Origin: Paracoccus shanxieyensis
GTDB taxonomy: Bacteria > Pseudomonadota > Alphaproteobacteria > Rhodobacterales > Rhodobacteraceae
Reading direction: 5' to 3'
NCBI RefSeq assembly: GCF_009711265.1
Contig: NZ_WMII01000002.1
Location: 62,001 to 126,000, forward strand
DNA length: 64,000 nt
Positions 7,285-16,521 of this stretch are shown here, one piece after another (position 1 is the stretch's first letter; every line of letters starts with the position of its first letter). The notes under the pieces are model-generated. The model worked only from the letters and a program-made list of their open reading frames with translations, made no database searches and was not told the origin of the DNA. The position numbers and the translations under genes are program-made.

Positions 7285-10134
7285 ATGTCGCCAGCACTCA
7301 TTGCCGCCCTACCGTTCATCGGAGCCTTGCTTCCGGCCCTGTTGATCCGCTCGGGACGCGATGTTGCGGCGACATGCTGCGCGACCGCGACCGCCATCGC
7401 CCTGTTGGGGCTTTGCCTGCACATTCCCGCCGTGATGGCGGGCGAGGTGATTACCGCCAGCTTCCAGTGGCTGCCCCAGCTTGGGCTGAATGCCAGCTTC
7501 CGCATCGACGGGCTGGGCCTGCTGTTCGGCATCCTGATCCTTGGGATCGGACTTCTGATCATCGGCTATGCCCGCTTCTATCTGGGCCGGCGCGAGCCTG
7601 TGGGCGTGTTCTATACCTATCTGATGCTGTTTCAGGGCGCGATGATGGGGATCGTGCTGTCGGACAATATCCTGCTTCTGCTGATCTTCTGGGAGCTGAC
7701 CTCGTTGTCGTCCTTCCTGCTGATCGGCTTTTGGAAGCACCTGCCCGAAGGGCGGCAGGGCGCGCGCATGGCGCTGACCGTGACCGGGATGGGCGGTCTG
7801 GCGATGATCGGGGGGATGCTGATCCTTGGCAATATCGCCGGAAGCTATCAGATCGGCGACATTCTGGCGGCGGGCGATGCGATCAAGGCCAGCCCGCTTT
7901 ACCTGCCCGCGCTGCTGCTGATCCTGATCGGCGCCTTCACCAAATCGGCGCAGTTCCCGTTCCATTTCTGGCTGCCTCATGCCATGGCCGCGCCGACGCC
8001 GGTCTCGGCCTATCTGCATTCGGCGACCATGGTGAAGGCGGGGATCTTCCTGATGGCGCGGCTGTGGCCGGTGCTGTCCGGCACGCCGGAATGGTTCTAT
8101 ATCGTTGCGACCACGGGGCTGGTCACGATGGTGCTGGGCGCGTGGATCGCCATTTTCCGCGACGATCTGAAATCGCTGCTGGCGTTTTCGACCGTCTCGC
8201 ATCTGGGTCTGATCACCATGCTGCTGGGCTTCGGCACCGAAGGTGCTGCGGTCGCCGCGATGTTTCATATCGTCAACCACGCGACCTTCAAGGCGGCGCT
8301 GTTCATGACCGCAGGCATCGTCGATCATGAGGCCGGGACAAGGTCCATCGCGCGGCTGGGCGGCTTGCGGCGGCTGATGCCCGTGACCTTTGCCATCGGC
8401 ACCATCGCCGCGCTGTCCATGGCCGGGATCCCGCCGCTGAACGGCTTCCTGACCAAGGAAATGATGCTGGATCAGGCCACGCAGGCGACATGGGCGGGCA
8501 ATGGCAGCCTGATCTTCGTGCTGGCGACGCTGGGGGCGCTGCTGTCGGTCTGCTATTCGCTGCGCTTCGTGTGGCATGTGTTTCTGGGACCCCAGCGCCA
8601 CGACTATCCGGCGCATCCGCATGACCCCAATCCCGGCCTGTGGCTGCCGCCCGCCGTCTTGGTGGTGCTGGTGGTGCTGATCGGGCTGATGCCCAATCTG
8701 ATGGCTGGCTGGCTGGTCGAGGTCTCGGCCGCAGCCGTCACCGGCACCGCGCCGCATCCGCATTTCGCCTTGTGGCACGGGGTGAATCTGGCGCTGATCC
8801 TGTCGGTGATCGCGGTGCTGGGTGGTGCCGTGCTGCTGGCGCTGCATCGCCCGCTGCTGGCGGCGGTGCTGGCGCTGCCGCGCCCGAATGCCAAGCGGAT
8901 GTTCGACCGCGCAGCGCAGGGATCGGTGCGGGCGGCGCGCTTTGTCACCGACCGCTTCACCAACGGCTCGATGGCGCGGGCGTTCACCGGCTTTGCGCTG
9001 ACCGTGCTGCTGTGCAGCACATGGGCGTTTTCCACCGGCAACTATGCCGGTCCGCGCCGCGACATGCTGCCGGTCGAGCCGGTGCCGTTCGTGGGCTGGG
9101 TGCTGCTGATGGTCGCGACGGGCTGCATGGTCCGGTTCCATCGCAACCGCTTTCTGGCGCTGGTGCTGGTGGGCATCATCGGCGTCATCGTCTCGGGGTC
9201 GTTTCTGTATCTCTCGGCGCCGGATCTGGCGCTGACGCAGATCTCGGTCGAGGTGGTGACGGTCGTTCTGCTGCTGCTGGCGCTGAACTTCCTGCCCAAG
9301 CAGACGCGGGTCGAAGCCAGCGAGACCAGACGCGGCTTTCATGCCTTCGTGGCGGCGCTGGTCGGGCTTGGCTTCGGGGCGCTGGCCTATGTCGTGATGC
9401 GCGGCGGCTTCGATTTCGCGCCGATCTCGGAATACATGCTGGCCAACAGCTACAAGCTGGGCGGCGGCGACAATGTGGTGAACGTCATTCTGGTGGATTT
9501 CCGTGGCTATGACACCTTTGGCGAAATCACCGTGCTGGGCATCGCGGCGCTGACCATCTTTGCGCTGACCGAAACGCTGATGACCGGGGCCAGTGCGCAG
9601 CGGCTGGCGAGCTGGCAATATGACATGCGCCGCGCGGGCGCGCGCCACCCGCTGATGCTGGTGGTGGTGACGCGGCTGATCCTGCCGATGTCGCTGGTCG
9701 TGGGCATCTACATGTTCCTGCGCGGCCACAACATGCCGGGCGGCGGCTTCGTCGCCGGTCTGGTCGTGTCGATCGCGCTGGTGTCGCAATACATGGCCTC
9801 GGGCTATGCCTGGGCGATGGAACGCAACCACGTTCCCTATCACGCGCTGATCGGCGCGGGCGTCATGGCGGCGGGGATCACCGGCATCGGCGCATGGTTC
9901 AACGGGCTGCCGTTCCTGACCTCGGCCTTTGGCTATGTGAAGCTGCCGGGGCTTGAAGAGTTCGAGCTGGCCACCGCCATGGGCTTTGATCTGGGCGTGT
10001 TCCTGTGCGTGCTGGGCGCGGTGATGCTGGCGTTGAACTCGCTGTCACGCATTGCCCGCGCGGCGGGCGGCACGGTCAATGACCAGCCGATGGATGTCGA
10101 TCCCAGCCAGACCGCAACCGCAGGAGACCGCTGA
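7285..10134 (+). CDS. mrpA: Mrp-type Na+(K+)/H+ antiporter, fused subunits A and B
   Basis: This is the large subunit (949 residues) of a multisubunit cation/proton antiporter also called Mrp, Mnh, Sha or Pha. The first roughly 500 residues are a many-helix domain homologous to complex I NuoL, with the signature PVSAYLHSATMVKAGIFL around residue 240. After about residue 600 comes an MbhD/MbhE-like region (SAPDLALTQISVEVVT), and the last roughly 150 residues (GHNMPGGGFVAGLV) correspond to MrpB. The A/B fusion is the arrangement known from rhizobial pha operons. The start is the ATG at 7285 because AAGGAGGG lies just upstream; an in-frame start at 7219 would include non-conserved sequence. The stop overlaps mrpC by one base. 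Confidence 0.95.
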   Translation: MSPALIAALPFIGALLPALLIRSGRDVAATCCATATAIALLGLCLHIPAVMAGEVITASFQWLPQLGLNASFRIDGLGLLFGILILGIGLLIIGYARFYLGRREPVGVFYTYLMLFQGAMMGIVLSDNILLLLIFWELTSLSSFLLIGFWKHLPEGRQGARMALTVTGMGGLAMIGGMLILGNIAGSYQIGDILAAGDAIKASPLYLPALLLILIGAFTKSAQFPFHFWLPHAMAAPTPVSAYLHSATMVKAGIFLMARLWPVLSGTPEWFYIVATTGLVTMVLGAWIAIFRDDLKSLLAFSTVSHLGLITMLLGFGTEGAAVAAMFHIVNHATFKAALFMTAGIVDHEAGTRSIARLGGLRRLMPVTFAIGTIAALSMAGIPPLNGFLTKEMMLDQATQATWAGNGSLIFVLATLGALLSVCYSLRFVWHVFLGPQRHDYPAHPHDPNPGLWLPPAVLVVLVVLIGLMPNLMAGWLVEVSAAAVTGTAPHPHFALWHGVNLALILSVIAVLGGAVLLALHRPLLAAVLALPRPNAKRMFDRAAQGSVRAARFVTDRFTNGSMARAFTGFALTVLLCSTWAFSTGNYAGPRRDMLPVEPVPFVGWVLLMVATGCMVRFHRNRFLALVLVGIIGVIVSGSFLYLSAPDLALTQISVEVVTVVLLLLALNFLPKQTRVEASETRRGFHAFVAALVGLGFGALAYVVMRGGFDFAPISEYMLANSYKLGGGDNVVNVILVDFRGYDTFGEITVLGIAALTIFALTETLMTGASAQRLASWQYDMRRAGARHPLMLVVVTRLILPMSLVVGIYMFLRGHNMPGGGFVAGLVVSIALVSQYMASGYAWAMERNHVPYHALIGAGVMAAGITGIGAWFNGLPFLTSAFGYVKLPGLEEFELATAMGFDLGVFLCVLGAVMLALNSLSRIARAAGGTVNDQPMDVDPSQTATAGDR

Positions 10135-10526
10135 TGGAGCTGCTTCTTTCCAGTGCCATCGGCATGATGACCGCAGCAGGCATCTATCTGATCCTGCGCC
10201 GCCGCAGCTTTGCCGTCGTGCTGGGCACGACGATGCTGAGCTATGCGATCAACCTGTTCCTGTTCTCGACCGGGCGGCTGGTGGTCAATCAGCCGCCGAT
10301 CCTGCGCGACGGCGTGACCAGCTATACCGATCCGCTGCCGCAGGCGCTGGTGCTGACGGCCATCGTCATCAGCTTCGGCATGACGGCGGTGACGGTGATG
10401 ATGGCGCTTGGCGCCTTTCTGGAGGGCGGAGACGACCGCGTGGACATGCCCCGCGCGGACCGCGAGCTTCCGCAAAAGCACGAAGCCGCATCTGACGACG
10501 ACGACGACGCAGGAGGCCGCGCATGA
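10134..10526 (+). CDS. mrpC: Mrp antiporter subunit C
   Basis: This 130-residue membrane protein is homologous to complex I NuoK and forms part of the membrane arm of the Mrp antiporter. Three hydrophobic helices are visible (residues about 4-20, 28-45 and 75-98), with GIYLILRRRSFAVVLGTTMLS near the N-terminus and an acidic C-terminal tail ending in a run of five Asp and two Gly. The start ATG overlaps the mrpA stop and its own end overlaps mrpD by 4 bp, so translation is coupled. Confidence 0.92.
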   Translation: MELLLSSAIGMMTAAGIYLILRRRSFAVVLGTTMLSYAINLFLFSTGRLVVNQPPILRDGVTSYTDPLPQALVLTAIVISFGMTAVTVMMALGAFLEGGDDRVDMPRADRELPQKHEAASDDDDDAGGRA

Positions 10527-12115
10527 ACCATATCATCATCGCCCCGGTCATCCTGCCCGCCGTCATCGGTGCGCTGATCATCCTGTGGATGCGGTCTGAC
10601 CTGCTGTTGCAGCGCGTGTTTTCGATTGCCGGGACCATGCTGCTGCTGGGCGTGTCGCTGTATCTGGCATGGCTGGCCAGTTCCGGCGATGTGCTGGTCT
10701 ATCGCCTTGGCAACTGGGCCGCGCCCTTCGGCATCGTGCTGATGCTGGACCGGCTGGCGGGGCTGATGCTGGTGCTGACCTCGGTCATGGCGCTGGCGGT
10801 GCAGCTTTACGCCTTTGGCTCGGGCTGGGATCGCAAGGGCTGGCACTTCCACGCGCTGTGGCAGTTCCAGCTGATGGGCGTCTGCGGCGCGTTCCTGACA
10901 GGGGACGCCTTCAACCTGTTCGTGTTCTTCGAGATCCTGCTGATCGCCAGCTATGGCCTGATGACCCATGGCGGCGGCGAGATGCGGCTGCGCGCGGGCG
11001 TGCAATACATCGCCTTCAACCTTGCCGGCTCGATCCTGTTCCTTGCGGCGCTTGGGGTGCTGTATTCGGTCACCGGCACGCTGAACATGGCCGACATGGC
11101 CGCGCGGGTGGCCGCGATGCCCGAGGGGGATACCGCGCTGCTGCGCACCGGCGCCGTCATGCTGATGCTGGTCTTTGCCATCAAGGCCTCGCTGGTGCCG
11201 CTGCATTTCTGGCTGCCCTCGACCTATGCCAATGCGCCGGGGCCGGTGGCGGCGCTGTTTGCCATCATGACCAAGGTGGGGGTCTATGCGATCATCCGCT
11301 TTTTCACGCTGGTCTTTCCGCAGGATACCGTCATCGAAAGCGTGGTGATGGATCTGCTGCTGCCCGCCGCGCTGTTCACGCTGGTGCTGGGGCAACTGGG
11401 CGTGATGGGCACGCGCAATCTGGGGCGGATGGCGGCCTATGCGGCCATCGCCTCGGTGGGGATGCTGATGATCGCGGTGGCGCAGTTCACGCCGCAGGCC
11501 ACCAGTGCGGCGCTGTATTACATGGTGCATTCGACGCTGGCGGGTGCGGCGCTGTTTCTGGTCGTGGACATGATCGGCGCGCGGCGCGGTGACCTGTGGC
11601 TGCGCGCCGACGGGATCATGCCGGGCAATGCAATGATCGCGGCGCTGTTCTTTGCCTCGACCATCGCCATGGCCGGGATGCCGCCGCTGTCGGGCTTTGT
11701 CGGCAAGCTGCTGGTGCTGGACGCGACCCGCGCCGCGCCGGGGGCGGTGGTGATCTGGGGCGCGGTGCTGGTGACATCGCTGATCGCCATTTACGGCTAT
11801 GCCCGGGCAGGCTCGCTGGTCTTCTGGAAGGCCTATGAGACCGGGCCGGTCAAGGCGGTGATCCCCGCCAATGGCGCGCCGCTTTGGGCGCGCATCCCGA
11901 CCAAGCTGGAAACGCATGAGCAGATCCAGGATCTGGGCGATGCCGCATCGCCGACGCTGGCCTTCGTGGCGGTCTGGGCGCTGCTGGCCGGGCTGGTGGC
12001 GCTGACGGTCTTTGCCGGACCCGCGATGCAGTTCGCCGAGGCGACGGCGGCGCAACTGCACGACCCGGCGGGCTATCTGTCGGCGGTGCTGCAAGGTCAG
12101 GAGGGGACGAAATGA
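10523..12115 (+). CDS. mrpD: Mrp antiporter subunit D
   Basis: This 530-residue polytopic protein is homologous to the NuoM/NuoN proton-translocating subunits of complex I. It shows the conserved segments GDAFNLFVFFEILLIASYG near residue 130, FAIKASLVPLHFWLPSTYA near residue 220 with the key Lys, and MAGMPPLSGFVGKLLVL near residue 385. It probably provides one of the ion channels of the antiporter. It overlaps mrpC and mrpE by 4 bp each. The C-terminal cytoplasmic tail ends GQEGTK. Confidence 0.94.
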   Translation: MNHIIIAPVILPAVIGALIILWMRSDLLLQRVFSIAGTMLLLGVSLYLAWLASSGDVLVYRLGNWAAPFGIVLMLDRLAGLMLVLTSVMALAVQLYAFGSGWDRKGWHFHALWQFQLMGVCGAFLTGDAFNLFVFFEILLIASYGLMTHGGGEMRLRAGVQYIAFNLAGSILFLAALGVLYSVTGTLNMADMAARVAAMPEGDTALLRTGAVMLMLVFAIKASLVPLHFWLPSTYANAPGPVAALFAIMTKVGVYAIIRFFTLVFPQDTVIESVVMDLLLPAALFTLVLGQLGVMGTRNLGRMAAYAAIASVGMLMIAVAQFTPQATSAALYYMVHSTLAGAALFLVVDMIGARRGDLWLRADGIMPGNAMIAALFFASTIAMAGMPPLSGFVGKLLVLDATRAAPGAVVIWGAVLVTSLIAIYGYARAGSLVFWKAYETGPVKAVIPANGAPLWARIPTKLETHEQIQDLGDAASPTLAFVAVWALLAGLVALTVFAGPAMQFAEATAAQLHDPAGYLSAVLQGQEGTK

Positions 12116-12603
12116 TGCGACGCCTGTTTCCCCATCCCTATCTGTCGGTGACGCTGGCGCTGGTCTGGATGCTGCTGGTGAACCGCTGGGCGGTGGGATC
12201 GCTGGTCTTTGCCATCATGATCGGCGTGGCCCTGCCGTGGCTGATCGCGCCTTACTGGCCGAATACCGCGCGCATCAAGGCACCGCACCGCATCCCCGGC
12301 TATCTGGCCATCGTGCTGGCCGATATCGTCAAGGCGAATTTCGCCGTCGCGCGGATCGTGCTGTTCACGCCGCGCAGCGACCTGAAGCCCGCATGGGTCA
12401 CCGTCCCGCTGGACCTGCGCCAGCCCGAGGCGATCACCGCGCTGGCCGCCACCATCACCCTGACCCCCGGCACGCTGACCTGCGACATCTCCGAGGACGG
12501 GCGCGCCTTGCTGATCCATTGCCTGCACGCCCCCGATCCGGCCGCCGTGCTGGATGAAATCAAGACCCGCTATGAGGCCCGCCTGAAGGAGATCTTCGCA
12601 TGA
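12112..12603 (+). CDS. mrpE: Mrp antiporter subunit E
   Basis: MrpE is a small membrane subunit (163 residues) needed for stable assembly of the Mrp complex. Two N-terminal hydrophobic segments (about residues 10-45) are followed by the family stretch PGYLAIVLADIVKANFAVA and a soluble domain with ITLTPGTLTCDISEDG, a typical MrpE signature. The start overlaps mrpD by 4 bp and the end overlaps mrpF by 4 bp. Confidence 0.92.
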   Translation: MMRRLFPHPYLSVTLALVWMLLVNRWAVGSLVFAIMIGVALPWLIAPYWPNTARIKAPHRIPGYLAIVLADIVKANFAVARIVLFTPRSDLKPAWVTVPLDLRQPEAITALAATITLTPGTLTCDISEDGRALLIHCLHAPDPAAVLDEIKTRYEARLKEIFA

Positions 12604-12869
12604 TCGCTTATGCGCTTGCCTTTGCCTATGGCTGCTTCGGGCTGGCCATGCTGTTCTGCCTGTATCGCGTCGTGCGCGCGCCCGGCATGGGCGACCGGGT
12701 GCTGGCGCTGGACACGCTGACCATCAATGTCATCGCGCTGCTGACGATCTTTGGCATCGACCGGGGCACCGGCATCTATTTCGAGGCCTCGCTGCTGTTT
12801 GCCATGCTGGGCTTCATCTCGACCGTGGCTTACGCGAAATTCGTGCTGCGCGGCGATATCATCGAATAG
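12600..12869 (+). CDS. mrpF: Mrp antiporter subunit F
   Basis: MrpF is an 89-residue membrane subunit with three helices, seen here as hydrophobic stretches at about 3-22, 35-55 and 60-82. The segment RAPGMGDRVLALDTLTINVIA matches the conserved cytoplasmic loop and second helix of the family. Some homologues have been linked to bile-salt or Na+ efflux, but this gene sits inside a complete mrp operon and should be read as an antiporter subunit. Confidence 0.92.
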   Translation: MIAYALAFAYGCFGLAMLFCLYRVVRAPGMGDRVLALDTLTINVIALLTIFGIDRGTGIYFEASLLFAMLGFISTVAYAKFVLRGDIIE

Positions 12870-12878
12870 GGGGTGGGG

Positions 12879-13235
12879 ATGATGGCGATGATTGGCGAAA
12901 TTCTGGTTGCGGTCCTGCTGGTGCTGGGCGGGTTTTTCGGGCTTGTCGGGTCCTATGGGCTGATCAAGCTGCCCGATCCGATGACGCGGCTGCACGCGCC
13001 GACCAAGGCCGCGACGCTGGGCGTGGGCTCGGTGCTGATCGCGTCGCTGATCTGGTTTCCCTCGCAGGGGATGGGCGTCAGCTGGCACGAATTGCTGATC
13101 ACGATCTTTCTGTTCCTGACCGCGCCCGTCACCGGCAACCTGATCGCCAAGGCGAACATGCACCTGACATGGCGCAAGCAGGATATTCCGCCGCCCGCCA
13201 AGGACAAGGACTGGGCGACCTTCGCCGAGCGATAA
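12879..13235 (+). CDS. mrpG: Mrp antiporter subunit G
   Basis: MrpG is the last and smallest-domain subunit (about 118 residues). Three hydrophobic segments are visible, with LVGSYGLIKLPDPMTRLHAPTKAATLG (residues about 25-50) containing the conserved KLPDxxxRLHAPTKA core; only parts are quoted here. The start is ambiguous: GTG 12873, ATG 12879 or ATG 12882. The ATG at 12879 best fits the purine-rich AGGGGG upstream. The C-terminal tail is hydrophilic. It ends the operon and is followed by a strong terminator. Confidence 0.9.
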   Translation: MMAMIGEILVAVLLVLGGFFGLVGSYGLIKLPDPMTRLHAPTKAATLGVGSVLIASLIWFPSQGMGVSWHELLITIFLFLTAPVTGNLIAKANMHLTWRKQDIPPPAKDKDWATFAER

Positions 13236-13240
13236 TGACA

Positions 13241-13275
13241 AAGCGCGGCCACCGGGGCCGCGCTTTCGGTTTTTG
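13241..13275 (+). terminator. Terminator between mrpG and dapA, probably bidirectional
   Basis: An 11-bp stem AAAGCGCGGCC / GGCCGCGCTTT (13241-13251 and 13257-13267) with a 5-nt loop is followed by TTTTT at 13271-13275. The A residues at the left edge give a short T run on the minus strand, so it can also serve convergent dapA. Confidence 0.88.
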
Positions 13276-13297
13276 TGCCGTGCTGTGCTGCCCGGCC

Positions 13298-14173
13298 TCA
13301 GACCAGCCCGGCATGGCTCAGCGCCGCGTCGATCTGGCGCTTGGTGCCATCGGTCAGCCCTACCAGCGGCAGGCGCACGTCTTCGCCGCACAGGCCCAGA
13401 CGCGACAGCGCGTATTTCGCCCCCGCCACGCCCGGCTCAAGGAAGATCGCGACATGCAGCGGCATCAGCAGATCCTGATATTCCAGCGCGCGGGCATAGT
13501 CGCCCGCCAGCGTGGCTTCCTGGAACTGGGCGCACAGGCGCGGCGCGACATTGGCCGTGACCGAGATGCAGCCGACGCCACCATGCGCATTGAAGCCAAG
13601 CGCGGTCGCGTCCTCGCCCGAAAGCTGCACGAAATCCGCGCCGCAGGTGATGCGCTGCTGGCTGACCCGCTCCAGCTTGCCGGTCGCATCCTTGACGCCG
13701 ATGATGCGGGGCAGCTTTGCCAGCTCGCCCATGGTTTCGGGCGACATGTCCACGACCGAGCGGCCGGGGATGTTATAGATGATGATCGGCAGATCGCTGG
13801 CATCGTGCAGCGCGCGGAAATGCGCGATCAGACCGGCCTGCGTCGGCTTGTTGTAATAGGGCGTCACGACCAGCGCCGCATCCGCCCCCGCCGCCTGCGC
13901 GTGCTGGACCAGCCCGATGCCCTCATGCGTGGAATTCGAGCCTGCGCCCGCGATGACCGGCACGCGGCCTGCGACGGTGGCGATGACTTCCTCGACGACC
14001 TGACGGTGTTCGTCATGGCTGAGCGTGGGGCTTTCGCCTGTGGTGCCGACCGGCACAAGGCCGTGGCTGCCTTCTGCGATATGCCACTCGACCAGCTTCT
14101 TCAGCGCAGGGATGTCCACATCCCCTTTGGGGGTGAATGGCGTGACCAGCGCGGGCAAAGAGCCTTTGAACAT
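13298..14173 (-). CDS. dapA: 4-hydroxy-tetrahydrodipicolinate synthase
   Basis: DapA condenses pyruvate with aspartate semialdehyde, the first committed step to diaminopimelate and lysine. The 291-residue TIM barrel keeps the catalytic residues at E. coli positions: T44 and T45 ([11 protein letters not shown]), Y133 (IIIYNIPGR) and the Schiff-base lysine K161 (GVKDATG). YYNKPTQ near 106-112 and the [10 protein letters not shown]-terminus are also typical. It is transcribed divergently from the lytic transglycosylase gene, with about 100 bp between them. Confidence 0.95.
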   Translation of the reverse strand: MFKGSLPALVTPFTPKGDVDIPALKKLVEWHIAEGSHGLVPVGTTGESPTLSHDEHRQVVEEVIATVAGRVPVIAGAGSNSTHEGIGLVQHAQAAGADAALVVTPYYNKPTQAGLIAHFRALHDASDLPIIIYNIPGRSVVDMSPETMGELAKLPRIIGVKDATGKLERVSQQRITCGADFVQLSGEDATALGFNAHGGVGCISVTANVAPRLCAQFQEATLAGDYARALEYQDLLMPLHVAIFLEPGVAGAKYALSRLGLCGEDVRLPLVGLTDGTKRQIDAALSHAGLV

Positions 14174-14277
14174 GACAGTATCCTGAAGTTGGGTTCAGAC
14201 CCGCCCTTACATGCCGAGGACCCGCTTGCCAAGGATGTGAGTTGCGCGCGCGCCCGCTTCCCCGCAGAAATGAAGCC

Positions 14278-16521
14278 ATGATGTATCCTTTGCGCGACAG
14301 GATTTTCGGGACCGTCACGGCCCTTTTGCTGGCCTTTGGCCTGAAACCGGCCATGGCCGAGGATGCCGGGGCGCTGGCCCGGGCGCTGGATCTGTCCGCG
14401 CGGCGCGACTGGGTTGGCGCGCAGGCGCAGGCGGCGCAGTCAGGCCCCATCGCGCAGGATCTGATCCAGTGGCAGCGGCTGCGCGCGGGGCAGGGCAGTT
14501 TCCCCGATTACGCCGCCTTTGCGCTGGCGCATCGCGACTGGCCCGGCATGGCGCTGCTGTATCGCCGGGGCGATGCGACGTTGAACCCCGACCTGCCGCC
14601 CGGGCAGATCGTCGCATGGTTCGGGGACCGGCAGCCCGACACGCTGAACGGCGCGCAATCGCTGATCACCGCGCTGTCGAAGCTGGACCCCGAGGAGGCG
14701 CAGGCGGAAATCGCCCGTTTCTGGACCAGCCATCCCCTGACCGCTGCGGAAACGCAGGTCTTTGTGTCGGCGCATGGCCCACAGCTTGTCGGTCTGCATG
14801 ACGCAAGGCTGGCCGCCATGCTGGACCAGCGCCAGACCGAGGCAGCGCAGGCGGTGCTGCCCTTGGCCTCGCCTGCGGCGCAGGCTTTGGGCAAGGCGCG
14901 GATCGCGACGCAAGGCGGGGCCGCCGGGGTTGATGCGCTGATCCTTGCGCTGCCCGATCAGGACCGCGCCGATGCCGGGCTGGCGCTGGACCGTTTCCGC
15001 TGGCGCGTGCGCGCCAAGATGGGCGATCTGGCGCGCGATCTGATGCTGGAGCGATCCACCAGCGCCGAGGCGTTGCGCGATCCCGAAGCATGGGCCAGCC
15101 TGCGCGCCGACTATTCCCGCGCGTCGATGCGGGCGGGCGACTGGCCGCTGGCGGAACGCTTCGCGGCCGGCCATTTCACCCCCGAGGGCAGCGACGATTT
15201 CATTGAACTGGAATGGCTGGCCGGGTTCGCCGCGTTGAAACAGGGCGCGACCGACCGGGCGGTGCAGCATTTTTCGCGGCTGGAAGCGCGGACGGTCAGC
15301 CCGATTTCCCGCTCACGCGCGCATTACTGGATGGCGCGCAGCTATGATGCGGCGGGGCAAAGCGATCAGGCGCTGGCGCAGTATCGGCAGGCGGCGGGGT
15401 GGCAGACCGCCTATTACGGCCAGTTGGCGGCAGAGCATCTGGGCCAGACCATGCAGCCCGAACTGGCGCATCCGGGCCGCGGGATCGACACGCTGCCCGA
15501 CTGGCGCGGCAGCGACCTGCGGCTGAACCCGGTCTGGCAGGCGGGCGTCTGGCTGCTGGCGGCGGGCGATGCCGATCAGGCGGCGCGGTTCTTTCTGCAT
15601 CTGGCCGAAACCGCCCCGCCCGAGGATATCGGCCGCATGTCCCGCCTGATGCTGGAGGTGCACCGCCCGTGGCACGCCCTGCGGCTGGCCAAGGCGGCGG
15701 CGGCCAAGGGCGTGGTCTATCCGGCGGCCTATTTCCCGCTGACCGGGCTTGAGACGAAGCCGCTGGGCCTGCCGCCGGAACTGGTGATGTCGATTGCCCG
15801 GCGCGAAAGCGAATTCAACCACACCGTCGCCTCGCCCGTGGGGGCGCTGGGGCTGATGCAGGTCATGCCCGACACCGGCCGCGCCATGGCCCGCAAGCTG
15901 GGCGAGCCTTTCGAGCAGCGCCGCATGACCCGCGATCCCGCCTATAACGCGCGGCTGGGCGCGGCCTATCTGCAGGGGCTGCGTGACAGGTTCGGGCCGT
16001 CGATTGCGCTGGTCTCATCGGGCTATAATGCCGGGCCGGGGCGTCCGGCGCGCTGGCTGGGCGATTTCGGCGATCTGCGCCGGGGCGCCGATCCGGTCGA
16101 ATGGGTCGAGATGATCCCCTTTGACGAAACCCGCAACTATGTCATGCGCGTGACCGAGGCGCTGCCGATCTATCGCGCGCGCATCATGGGCCATCCCGCG
16201 CCGCTGGTGCCGACCTATGATCTGACGGGGGGCGGCATGATGCCCATCCCGCCGCAACCGCCGATCCGGCTGGCCTTTTCGCCGCGCCCGCCCATGTCGC
16301 AGCGCGCCTTGGCCGCAATGGCCGCGGGCGGCGTGCTGGCCGAGATCATCCGCCCGGCTTTGTTGATCGAGGAAGCCAGCGCCGCAGCGACGGGCGCGGC
16401 CGGCGCTGTCGTCGTCAGCCCTGCGGTGGTCAACCCCGCGGTGCCCAGCCCTGCCGTGGTCAGTCCGGCGGCGGTCAGCCCTGGATCTGCTTCGCGCGCT
16501 GACGCGACCGCCACCAGGTGA
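14278..16521 (+). CDS. Soluble lytic murein transglycosylase (Slt70-like)
   Basis: This periplasmic enzyme cleaves peptidoglycan glycan strands with formation of 1,6-anhydromuramic ends. From ATG 14278 the protein (747 residues) has a signal peptide ending around AMA-ED (residue 27), a long alpha-superhelical region rich in TPR-like repeats to about residue 490, then the SLT catalytic domain (VMSIARRESEFNHTVASPVG, where the Glu is the expected catalytic acid, and ALGLMQVMPDTG). The last 60 residues are Ala/Val/Pro repeats (PAVVNPAV, PSPAVVSPAAVSPG). The 3' end overlaps the convergent EamA gene by 47 bp. An in-frame TTG at 14242 would spoil the signal peptide and was not used. Confidence 0.9.
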   Translation: MMYPLRDRIFGTVTALLLAFGLKPAMAEDAGALARALDLSARRDWVGAQAQAAQSGPIAQDLIQWQRLRAGQGSFPDYAAFALAHRDWPGMALLYRRGDATLNPDLPPGQIVAWFGDRQPDTLNGAQSLITALSKLDPEEAQAEIARFWTSHPLTAAETQVFVSAHGPQLVGLHDARLAAMLDQRQTEAAQAVLPLASPAAQALGKARIATQGGAAGVDALILALPDQDRADAGLALDRFRWRVRAKMGDLARDLMLERSTSAEALRDPEAWASLRADYSRASMRAGDWPLAERFAAGHFTPEGSDDFIELEWLAGFAALKQGATDRAVQHFSRLEARTVSPISRSRAHYWMARSYDAAGQSDQALAQYRQAAGWQTAYYGQLAAEHLGQTMQPELAHPGRGIDTLPDWRGSDLRLNPVWQAGVWLLAAGDADQAARFFLHLAETAPPEDIGRMSRLMLEVHRPWHALRLAKAAAAKGVVYPAAYFPLTGLETKPLGLPPELVMSIARRESEFNHTVASPVGALGLMQVMPDTGRAMARKLGEPFEQRRMTRDPAYNARLGAAYLQGLRDRFGPSIALVSSGYNAGPGRPARWLGDFGDLRRGADPVEWVEMIPFDETRNYVMRVTEALPIYRARIMGHPAPLVPTYDLTGGGMMPIPPQPPIRLAFSPRPPMSQRALAAMAAGGVLAEIIRPALLIEEASAAATGAAGAVVVSPAVVNPAVPSPAVVSPAAVSPGSASRADATATR